Of a stretch of 64,000 nt of DNA, positions 55,986-64,000 are shown piece by piece. A program made the translations under genes and the position numbers. The DNA lies in NCBI RefSeq assembly GCF_904849725.1, contig NC_058518.1, positions 327,506,581 to 327,570,580 of the forward strand, in the 5' to 3' direction. The DNA comes from Hordeum vulgare subsp. vulgare (taxonomy: Eukaryota; Streptophyta; Magnoliopsida; Poales; Poaceae). Each line of letters opens with the position of its first letter. Within the stretch, counting starts at the first letter, position 1. Below the pieces are notes generated by a model, which did no database searches, was not told the DNA's origin, and saw nothing but the letters and a program-made list of their open reading frames with translations.

Positions 55986-57131
55986 ATGTTCAGGAGAAAC
56001 TTTCATGGTGGTTCCTCAAGCAAGAGAGGTCCCCGTCTTGCGATTCGGGAGCCTAATCCTTACCAACCAAGGGACGCGCAGGTACAACCATGTGAATGGA
56101 CTTCTGATGAATTTATGAATGAGGCAGGTTTGAAATATGAGTTTGATGCACTTGTTCACAACGTAGGACTCGAAGATTTCATCTCCGATAAATGTGAACA
56201 GTATGTTGCTCTCACTGCCTCTTTTGTTCGTAGATTCAAATTTTCAGTTGGTCGTGAGACATCGGTACTATTTGATCTCTACGATATATCATATACCATG
56301 GATTTAGAGGATTTCAATAGAATTTGCAAAATACCTATTTGGGGTAGTCTCAATGATCCTCCTAAATATTCGGTTAGAGATTTTTGCTCTGGTATTACTG
56401 TTGGAGATACTAGAGACATTACGCAAGCTACCATGGGGAGTATTCATTTTCCTGCCTTGCATTACTTTGCCCTCTTCATAGGCAGATGCATTAATGGCAA
56501 GATTGAACATTGTCACCTGTGTGCACCCGACCTTAGTATCCTTAAGAGCGCAGTGACGGGTCACAAAAGCTTCAACATGGGACCTATTATAGCAAGGAGG
56601 CTGAATAAGAATGCTATTGAAGGGGATTTCTTTGGTTGGATCTATGCCACTCGCATAGCAAATTTTCTTGGAGTACCCATCCGCGAAGGAGATACCCCGC
56701 TCCGTACAGCTTTCCTTGACCGCGTCGCTTTGACACGCTACCAGTTCCTTGGGAGGGATGATGAATCCCTCCTATAACTATTGATATTTAACCGGCAGCG
56801 TGTTTTCCATATTACCCTTCCTGCTCCTGCCTTCTTTGACTTTCAGGCAAAACGGAGATATTACATAAACAGAGGAGAGGCAGAGGAGTATGAGAGGGAG
56901 TCAAAGCCTGCTCGTCTCCGTGAGGCAGCTATTCAGGCAGTGGCTGTAGCGCTCCCGTATAACCCCCACTATGATTTTGGGTTTCGCCAGGACCATCTTT
57001 GGCAGTATACCAACTTAGGCCAAAAGCCTAAGCTTGGGGGAGTACGTGTTTCTCACCGACTTTACATTCTTGCTTATGCTTTCACTTTGTTAGCCAGTAT
57101 TCACACTTTGCCACTTTATCATCGATGCTAG
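55986..57131 (+). pseudogene. Athila-type second ORF of element E
   Basis: One frame of about 381 codons with a single in-frame TAA at 56775-56777. It opens MFRRNFHGGSSSKRG, then CEWTSDEFMNEAGLKYEF, CEQYVALTASFVRRFKF, FDLYDISYTMDLEDFNRICK, TVGDTRDI, HYFALFIGRCINGK, GPIIARRLNKNAIEG and GWIYATRIANFLGVPI. Beyond the stop it has AFFDFQAKRRYYINRGEAEE and ends LYHRC. It resembles Athila ORF1 as I remember it. No signal peptide, membrane helix or enzyme motif is seen, so an env-like role is unsupported. Element D carries a homologue. Confidence 0.75.
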
Positions 57132-58946
57132 TTTATTTTCTTTTTCTAGTTTTCTTTTCGTGTGTCTGTCTAGTTTGAGAAAAACCAAAAAGATTTTATT
57201 CTTCTTCTTTTGCTTGTTGGGAGCTTTCCCGTGTAAATAGTTTTCTTTTTCTTTGGGTCAAGGTAGAAGATATTGGTTACAATTTTTAGTGGCTCTTGCA
57301 TGCATACCTGTTTAGCTTTGAAAGAGCCATATTACTTTGTCTTCTCCTTTGTGTCTGCCTGCAGATTCCAGCGTAGTCCAATGCACGACCACTCTTATTA
57401 TTGTTAACATCGTTCGGCCGTGCAAGTGAAAGGCAATAATGACGATAAATGATGAAGTGACTGAGCTTGGAAAAGCTGGTATGAACTCGATCTATTTTGT
57501 TTTTGTAAATATGACTAGCTCATCATGCCTGATTCAGCTTTGTTGTGAGGGAAACATGTTTGCAATGACAACTTACATATCATAGTTGCTTATGCCATGC
57601 TTACTTAGCTAGGAGCTTATAATGGTTTGTCTTGGATGCCCACATGAATGTTGGGATGACTGTGATGTAGTATGATAGGATGGTATCCTCCTTTGAATGT
57701 TTCAAGTGGATTGACTTGGCGCATGTTCACGCATGTAGTTGAAACAAATCAACATAGCCTCTATGATGTTCATGTTCATGGTGATTTATGTCCTACTTAT
57801 GCTTGCACTCAATGTTAGTTAATCTCAATGCATTTTGAGAACTGTTGTCGCTCTCTAGTTGGTCGCTTCCCAGTCCTTTGCTAGCCTTCACTTGTACTAA
57901 GCGGGAATACTACTTGTGCATCCACTTCCATGAACCCAAAGTTGTTCCATATGAGTCCACCATACCTACCTATGTGCGGTATCTACCTGCCGTTCCAAGT
58001 AAATTTGCATGTGCCACTCTCTAAACCTTCAAGAAATAATTTGTTTTGCACGCCCGAACCGATCATGTGGTGACAGGGGGCTATTGGTATCTTCTGTGCT
58101 AGGCGTGTTATCCTCGATATGTATTTATTCACTATCGTTCACGAGAAAGGGGCCGGTAATTGGAATTCCCAGTTCCATGCTCAAATCGAAAAGATAATTG
58201 CAAACAAACCTCCCCCAGGATTGATGTTGGTATGGACGGTACCCGAGAATTCGGCTAGCCGTGGAGTGTGATTGATTGGTGGTGGGGGAGTCAAAACTTT
58301 ACTTTTCTGTTTGGGAACCGCCTATAGCATGTGTCGCGTGGAAGATGTTGAGAACTTTTAGTCATTGCGTTGACAATGAAAGCATGCCACCCAAAATTAT
58401 TATCTCTGTTTTAAAAGCTTGAGCTCTGGCACCTCCGCAAATCAATGCTTCCCTCTACGAAGGGCGTATCTATTTATGTTCCTGTTGAGTCATCCTCCTC
58501 TTACAAAAGGACCAATTAGAGAGCACCTCTGTCATTTTTATGCTTTGCTTTTAATTGTGTTGAGTATGACTGTGACTAGATCTTCTTTGCCATGAATTAC
58601 AATGTTTAGTCAGCCCTTGGTCTTTGAAGGTGCTCCGCATTTATGTTTTGCGGTCTCAGAAAGAGCTAGTGAGATACCATATATTCGTACTGCTTCATGT
58701 TGTTTTGATTCAAGTGTTGACGTTTGAGACTAATTATTATTTTCTCGCTAGTTGATTATGCCATTGATATGAGTTTACCGTGAGACCAAGATGACATTTG
58801 CTTATGTGGTTTGCTTGCGATCTTGCTGAAATTCTGGTTATGAGTTAGACATAGTTGCAACAACAAGATCAAACAGAGTTCGTCAAAGTTTTTCTTTTGT
58901 CTCTTTCAGTTTGTCAACTGAATTGCTTGAGGACAAGCAAGGCTTT
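57132..58946 (+). other. Noncoding 3' region of element E
   Basis: About 1.8 kb between the second ORF and the polypurine tract, with no frame showing a domain. A copy of the polypurine 13-mer AAGCTTGGGGGAG sits just before it, inside the ORF end (57030-57042). Long untranslated 3' regions are usual for this gypsy group. Confidence 0.6.
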
Positions 58947-58959
58947 AAGCTTGGGGGAG
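58947..58959 (+). other. Polypurine tract of element E
   Basis: AAGCTTGGGGGAG, one base before the 3' LTR start. It would prime plus-strand cDNA. The same 13-mer occurs in gag of B, C and E and at the end of the second ORF of E. Confidence 0.85.
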
Positions 58960-58960
58960 T

Positions 58961-60549
58961 TGATACGTCTCCGTCGTATCTACTTTTCCGAACTCTTTTG
59001 CCCTAGTTTTGGACTCTAATTTGCACGATTTGAATGGAACTAACCCGAACTAACGTCGTTTTCAGCAGAATTGCCATGGTGTTTTTGCAGAAATAAAGGT
59101 TCTCGGAATGTCCTAAAAATTTACGGAGAATTTTTCTCGAATAAAAGAAAAATACATGCGCAAAGATCCACCGGAGGGGGCATGCCAGTGGGCCACAAGC
59201 CCCTGGGCCACGGCCACCCCCCTAGGCCGCGCCGTGAGGGCTTGTGGGGCCCACGTGGCACCACCGCCCCCAAACTCAGCTCTATTTATTCCGTCCTGCC
59301 CGGAAAAAAAATAAGAGAGAAGGTTTCATCGTGTTTTACGATACGAAGGCGCCGCCACCTCCTGTTCTTCATCTGGAGGGCAGATCTGGAGTCCGTTCCG
59401 GGCTCCAGAGAGGGGAAATCGTCGCCATCGTCATCATCAACCTTCCTACATCAACAATTCCATGATGCTCTTCACCGTTCGTGTGTAATCTCATCGTAGG
59501 TTTGCTGGACGGTGACGAGTTGGATGAGATCTATCATGTAATCGAGTTAGTTTTGACGGGGATTGATCCCTAGTATCCACTATGTTCTAGATTGATGTTG
59601 CTACTACTTGGCTATGCTTAATGCTTGTCACTAGGGCCCGAGTGCCATGATTTCAGATCTGAACCTATTATGTTGTCGCCAATATATGTGTGTTTGAGAT
59701 CCTACCTTGCAAGTTGTAGTCACCTACTATGTGTTATGATCCCGCAACCCCGGAGTGACAATAACCGGAACCACTCCCGGAGATGACCATAGTATGAGGA
59801 GTTCATGTATTCACCAAGTGTTAATGCGTTGGTCCGGTTCTTTATTAAAAGGAGAACCTTAATATATCGTAGTTTCCATTAGAACCCTGCTGCCACGGGA
59901 GGGATGGACAATAGATGTCATGCAAGTTCTTTTCTCTAAGCACGTATGACTACATACGGAATACATGCCTACATTAGATCGACGAACGGGAGCTAGTTAG
60001 TTATCTCTCCGTGTTATAGCTGTTACATGATGAATCAGATCCGGCACACTCATCCATCACCGATCCACTGCCTACGAGTCTTTTACTACTGGTCCTTGCT
60101 ACGTTACTTTGTCCAGGCTTGTCCCTTGCTACAAAAGGGATTGGGACACTTTGTCGCTGCTACTGTTGCTACTGTTGTCACTGCTGTTGTTCCTTGCTAC
60201 TGCTGTCACTACTGTTGTTATTTTGATGTTATTGTTGCAAGAATTTTTCGACACCGTTGCCGGGGAAGAATAGTTCCCCGTCCACGTGCAACTTACTGGT
60301 GCCATTGATACAACAGTTAGGAATAGTCTGCCGTCAATAGATCTGTTTCTGACACCGTTGCTATCATACTACTTTGCGACTGATACTTTGCTTGCAGACA
60401 CTAATCTTTCAGGTGTGGTTTAATCTGAAAAACTCAGCTTCTAATACTTGAGAATATTCTTTCGCTTCCCCTTTTGGCGAATCAACACATTTGGGTTGAA
60501 TAGTCTACCATCGAAAACTGTTGCGATCCCCTACACTTGTGGGTTATGA
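58961..60549 (+). repeat. 3' LTR of element E
   Basis: A 1589 bp LTR opening TGATACGTCTCCG and ending GGGTTATGA, so the terminal CA has become GA. Palindrome 59193-59247, TATTTATT 59283-59290. A primer-site-like sequence at 60249-60266 matches tRNA-Asp at 15 of 18. Confidence 0.93.
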
Positions 60550-60554
60550 GTCGC
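60550..60554. other. Right target site duplication of element E (GTCGC)
   Basis: Identical to 43020-43024. The flanks on both sides are copia H sequence. Confidence 0.93.
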
Positions 60555-60598
60555 CAACCATACTCTTTGGGTGGTGAAACCCTTAATAAAGAAACGAG

Positions 60599-60610
60599 GC
60601 TCTAATACCA
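60599..60610 (-). other. Primer binding site of copia H (initiator Met tRNA)
   Basis: The minus strand reads TGGTATTAGAGC, one change from the usual TGGTATCAGAGC copia primer site. It lies two bases inside the LTR end at 60613. Confidence 0.85.
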
Positions 60611-60612
60611 AT

Positions 60613-62008
60613 TGAAAGGATCGATATGGTTGACTAGTGAGGGGGTGAATAGGCAACTAACAAATTTTGAGCTTTTCTTTAAACAAAATAGGTTTAGCAA
60701 CAAATAGGATGTCTAGATATGCAACTAGGAGAGCAACCTATAAGATGCTAACAACAACAATAATAAGAAATAAGTAAACACAAGTAAAGGTAAGAAAAAA
60801 CCACAAGTGTAACCGTTGAAGACGAGGACGTGTTCTCGAAGTTCCTTCCCTTTGAGGGGAAGTACATCTCCGTTGGAGCGGTGTGGAGGCACAATGCTCC
60901 CCAAGATGCCACTAAGGCCACCATATTCACCTCACGCCCTCACACAATGCGAAGTGTCATGATTCCACTAAGTGGTTCCCTTGAAGGTGGCAACCGGAAC
61001 TTTACAATAAGGTTGGGGCTCTCTCCGCAACTCAATTGGAGGCTCCCAACAAAACAATGGAGCTTCACCACAATGGAGTGTGGCTTCGAGGTGACCTCTT
61101 CCGTCTAGGGTGGTCAAACACCCAAGAGTAACAAAATCCACACAAGAAAATGGTGGAATCAATTTTCCTTTGGTAGAAGTGTAGATCTAGGTCTCCTCCT
61201 TCAATCCCTAGCAAGACAACAAGTTTGGGTGGCTAGGGAGAGAGATCGGGCAAGAAAGCTTGAGTGCATCAATGGTAGAGAGAAAGAGGTAGGAGATAAG
61301 AGGGAGGAGGAATAAAGCCCTCCTTATATAGCCCCCCCCATTTCTAACCGTTACGGCCCTTTATCACTGGGCGGTATAACCGGTTGCGAGGCTGGTACAA
61401 CCTCTCTTCCTATATTAGCAGAACAACCGGCCAACCACCGCCCAACAACCGAGCCAAACCACAAAGTTGGCCTTGAGGTTCCACCAGCCATGATAGTTGG
61501 GCGTGGCTAAGTCCAAACGGTACAACCCTTTGGAACACCGGTAGTACCATCTATAATTAATATAGCGGTACAACTGGGCCACCACCGCCCAACTACCGCA
61601 GTTACACAGAGTCATGATCGGTTGTGGACCGGTGCAGGGCCGGTACAACCGCCCAGTCGTTGAGCAGTACAACCGCCCATAACAGCGATACAATCGGTCA
61701 GTTAGAAAAACAGGGGCCTCTCTCTCAATGATGTGATGGAACACGATGGGTGGAAAAGTTTGTGAGAAGAATTGATTCACCCATAGATTCCAATGTGGAT
61801 TCCCTCTTGATAGTACGGGATCCCTAAGACCAAATAAAATAAACATGTAGGGAACACGTCTTCGATCTTTTTCGATTGGAGGGAATACCTAATAGTCTTG
61901 TGTTTGACATATGATACGTGCATACTTGACACCCAGTTAGATAACATAGTGAGCTATCATCATCACCAAAACACTTAAGCAGGAGAACCCCCTTACAAGG
62001 GAGGAACA
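60613..62008 (-). repeat. 5' LTR of copia element H (Maximus-like)
   Basis: About 1396 bp. The minus strand opens TGTTCCTCCCTTG at 62008 and ends CGATCCTTTCA at 60613. 61365-61690 is packed with GCGGTACAACCG- and ACCGCCCA-type motifs. A TATATA sequence at about 61325 is a promoter candidate. The opening base is chosen as the only TG that fits; the flank beyond is gypsy interior. Family from memory. Confidence 0.75.
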
Positions 62009-64000
62009 TATGCTTATAGGAATTGTAGTAATATCAAGTTTCCTCTCTATGTGTTCAAAGTTTTGAAGTTATGCTTGTTTTTGCCTTCCTATGCAAGATG
62101 ATTTTTTCTACAGTAAATTGTTTTATTTGATAATCCCTATGCATAGGAAGTTGGTTAGTCTTAAATGTGCTTACCATGTGATTCATGATGCTCTCTTGCA
62201 TGTTTCAATTATTATTCCTATATGAGCATCATTCAAATCATCATGCCTAGCTAAAAGGCATTAAAGAAAAGCGCTTGTTGGGAGACAACCCAATAATTAT
62301 ACTTTCTGTTCTTGAGTGCTCGCGTGATTAAGGCATTGTATTAATCATGTTTTATAGCTTTTGTTTCAATAAAGTGCCAAGTAAAGCTTTTGGGGTAGTG
62401 TCGATACTTGCTTGTTCTATTCTGTGCAAAACCAAAAACTTTTACGTCGAGTGTAGAATTTCTGTGATTTTACTGGAGCATGGGAAATTCTGCAATTTTT
62501 AAAACTTTTTGTATGCAAATTCTCTACGTTGTCCTAATTTTTCAGAATTTTTAGAGTCAGGGAAGTATTGTTTCAATGCAGATCTTCAAAGACTATTCTG
62601 TTTTTGACAGATTCTGTTTTGCATGCATAGTTTGCTTGTTTCAGTCTTTCCATAGCTTATATTTATTGATATAAATTATGAGAATGATATAATACAATAG
62701 GCATTATATGAGAACAATTATGAATCTTCCCTTGGTAGTATCTAAGTGAATGATCTATATTTATCATACTAACCCATCTCACGAAGTTCCGTTAAGTTGT
62801 GTGATTGAAATTTTCAAGTTGTGGGTGAGATGCCAAAATGAGGAGAATAAGGATGAGTGCTACCTCTTGAGCTTGCGTTGGTTTTCCCTTGAAGAGGAAA
62901 GGATGATGCAACACAGTAGCGATAAGTATTTCCCTCAGTTTGAGAACCAAGGTATCGATCCAGTAGGAGTATCAAGATGAGGCACCAATGTACATGCGCA
63001 AAAACAAACAAACTTGCATCCAACGCTATAAAGGGGTTGTCAATCACTTCACGATTATTTGCAAGGTGAGAACTGAAGGTGGAAAGTGCAACAAAGTAAA
63101 AGTGTAGATCTGAAAATATGATGTGAAGTAGACCCGGGGCCATAGTGTTCACTAGAGGCTTCTCTCATGATAACAAGTATTACGGTGGGTGAATGAATTA
63201 CTGTCGAGCAATTAATAGAATCGCGCAAAGTCATGATGATATCTAAGGCAATGATCATAAATATAGGCATCACGTCCGAGACAAGTAGGCCGATACTGTC
63301 TGCATCTACTACTATTACTCCACACATCGACCGCTATCCAGCATGCATCTAGTCTATTGAGTTCATAACAAACAGAGTAACGCTTTAAGCAAGATGACAT
63401 GATGTAGAGGGATAAATTCATTCAAGAATGATATAAACCCCATCTTTTTACCCTTGATGGCAACAACACGATGCGTGCCTCGCTACCCCTTCTGTCACTA
63501 GGCGAGGACACCGCACGGTATGAACCAAAAACCATTCCGCACGGTATGGTTCTCAAGTCTCCTGCGTCTCTTCTGTTATGGAAAAAATCATTCCGCAAGT
63601 TTTATTCCGTTTGGACTCCGTTTAATGTTCTCCTCTGAAGAAGGTCAAAAACACAGAAAAATAGAAACTGGCACTTGGCACTGAGTTAATAGGTTAGTCC
63701 CAAAAAAGATATAAAATAGCATATTCATGCATACAAAACATCCAAATTGACAAGATAATAGCATGGAACCATCAAAAATTATAAATACGTTGGAGACGTA
63801 TCAATGATCAAGATCCTAAGATTGGGGTTAACCAAGGTAGACCCAAGGTAATATCCGAGGAAAACTCAAGCTTCTAATCTTGCGGATTCCCCGGAAGGCA
63901 TCCCTTCTTTCATCTCCAACGTTATTGGTATATTTTACTTGGAGCTATATTTTTATTCATCACATGATATGTGTTTTTCTTGGAGCATGATTTCATTTTG
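62009..64000 (+). mobile_element. 3' interior of another gypsy element (host of H and a solo LTR)
   Basis: Plus-oriented noncoding retroelement interior: TTGTTGGGAGACAACCC at about 62276, AATAAAGTGCC near 62370, and after the solo LTR AAGATTGGGGTTAACC and TTTTACTTGGAGC. It is typical of sequence between pol or the second ORF and the 3' LTR in Triticeae gypsy elements, from memory. No protein domain in any frame. It continues beyond the right edge. Confidence 0.55.
62858..63803 (-). repeat. Solo LTR of family A with internal deletion
   Basis: The minus strand opens TGATACGTCTCC at 63803 and ends GTAGCA at 62858. Flanks ATGAG (62853-62857) and ATGAT (63804-63808) are a target duplication with one change, and the sequence on each side continues one gypsy interior. 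The promoter half is deleted near 63530. Direct repeats CCGCACGGTATG at 63511-63522 and 63537-63548 bracket the breakpoint. Confidence 0.8.

Larger units (their letters stand above)
43025..60549 (+). mobile_element. Complete RT-less gypsy element E (non-autonomous)
   Basis: Two LTRs in the same orientation, flanked by GTCGC. Order: 5' LTR, tRNA-Asp primer site, gag, protease, promoter-like leader, Athila-type ORF, noncoding 3' region, polypurine tract, 3' LTR. Total 17,525 bp including a 7,734 bp foldback-like insertion, so about 9.8 kb by itself. No RT, RNase H or integrase wording exists between the protease stop (55204) and the second ORF (55986). The LTRs differ at 5 of the first 115 positions by eye, so the insertion is not recent. 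It lies in copia H. Confidence 0.93.
31854..62008 (-). mobile_element. Maximus/SIRE-like copia element H (host of two insertions)
   Basis: Minus-strand copia element. Pieces in element order: 5' LTR 62008-60613, initiator-Met primer site, gag (about 42990-41158), protease and integrase start (40904-39840), integrase (39780-38633), RT (38672-37893), RNase H (32324-31854). Gypsy E (43025-60549) is inserted near the gag start and a CACTA transposon (32325-37889) in the RT/RNase H region; both have matching target duplications, proving they are later. The 3' LTR is lost at 31853. Confidence 0.85.

Noticed and set aside
55986..57131. Calling the second ORF of E an envelope protein
   Set aside because: No signal peptide, transmembrane helix or fusion-type motif is visible; similarity is to Athila ORF1-type proteins only.
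60830..61108. 92-residue frame in the H LTR as a gene
   Set aside because: It lies wholly within the copia LTR, next to the primer site, and has no domain.

Overview
The window looks like intergenic DNA from a large Triticeae genome (wheat, barley, rye or Aegilops). It is almost wholly nested and broken transposable elements, and I recognise no host protein gene, rRNA, tRNA or CRISPR array. The assignment rests on BARE-1/WIS/Angela-type copia LTRs (about 1.78 kb, opening TGTTGGAAATATGCCCTAG, at 16156-17941 and reversed at 26511-28292), gypsy LTRs opening TGATACG with tRNA-Asp primer sites, a Maximus/SIRE-like copia element, and CACTA transposons with TTTGCCGTCAGC-type subterminal repeats. Family names come from memory and carry less weight than the element classes.

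Layout. 1-1651: 5' LTR of a minus-strand gypsy element (A) running off the left edge, inserted in the tail of gypsy element B. 1652-8758: B, minus strand, a decayed autonomous element with gag, protease, RT, RNase H, integrase, an extra coiled-coil ORF and its 5' LTR. 8759-9941: unassigned retroelement-like DNA. 9942-13495: gypsy C, plus strand, gag to RT, broken off and fused to the 3' half of Angela-type copia G (13496-17941). 17942-23700: gypsy debris, including D, a minus-strand element with protease and an Athila-type ORF but no RT. 23701-26510: AT-rich sequence, possibly a class II element. 26511-31504: Angela-type copia F, minus strand, carrying a 389 bp CACTA miniature. 31505-31853: LTR scrap.

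31854-62008 is one Maximus-like copia element (H, minus strand) opened by two later insertions. The first is a 5.6 kb CACTA transposon (32325-37889, TSD ATG). The second is a complete gypsy element E (43025-60549, plus strand, TSD GTCGC). E is itself opened by a 7.7 kb long-inverted-repeat (foldback-like) element (46559-54292). 62009-64000 is the 3' interior of another gypsy element holding an internally deleted solo LTR.

How the parts fit. E and D carry gag and/or protease plus a second ORF, but nothing for RT, RNase H or integrase. Their protease ORFs stop at the equivalent codon, so this looks like a family-wide non-autonomous design that would need enzymes from relatives such as B or C. 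A palindrome (CCACAAGCC...GGCTTGTGG) sits about 35 bp upstream of the TATA box in every gypsy LTR whose promoter region survives. It appears again in front of the second ORF of B, E and (weakly) D, suggesting a duplicated promoter module. The foldback-like element is the least explained object here: 1.4 kb arms containing a minisatellite, an eight-copy array of about 80 bp spacing just inside one arm, and no recognised transposase.
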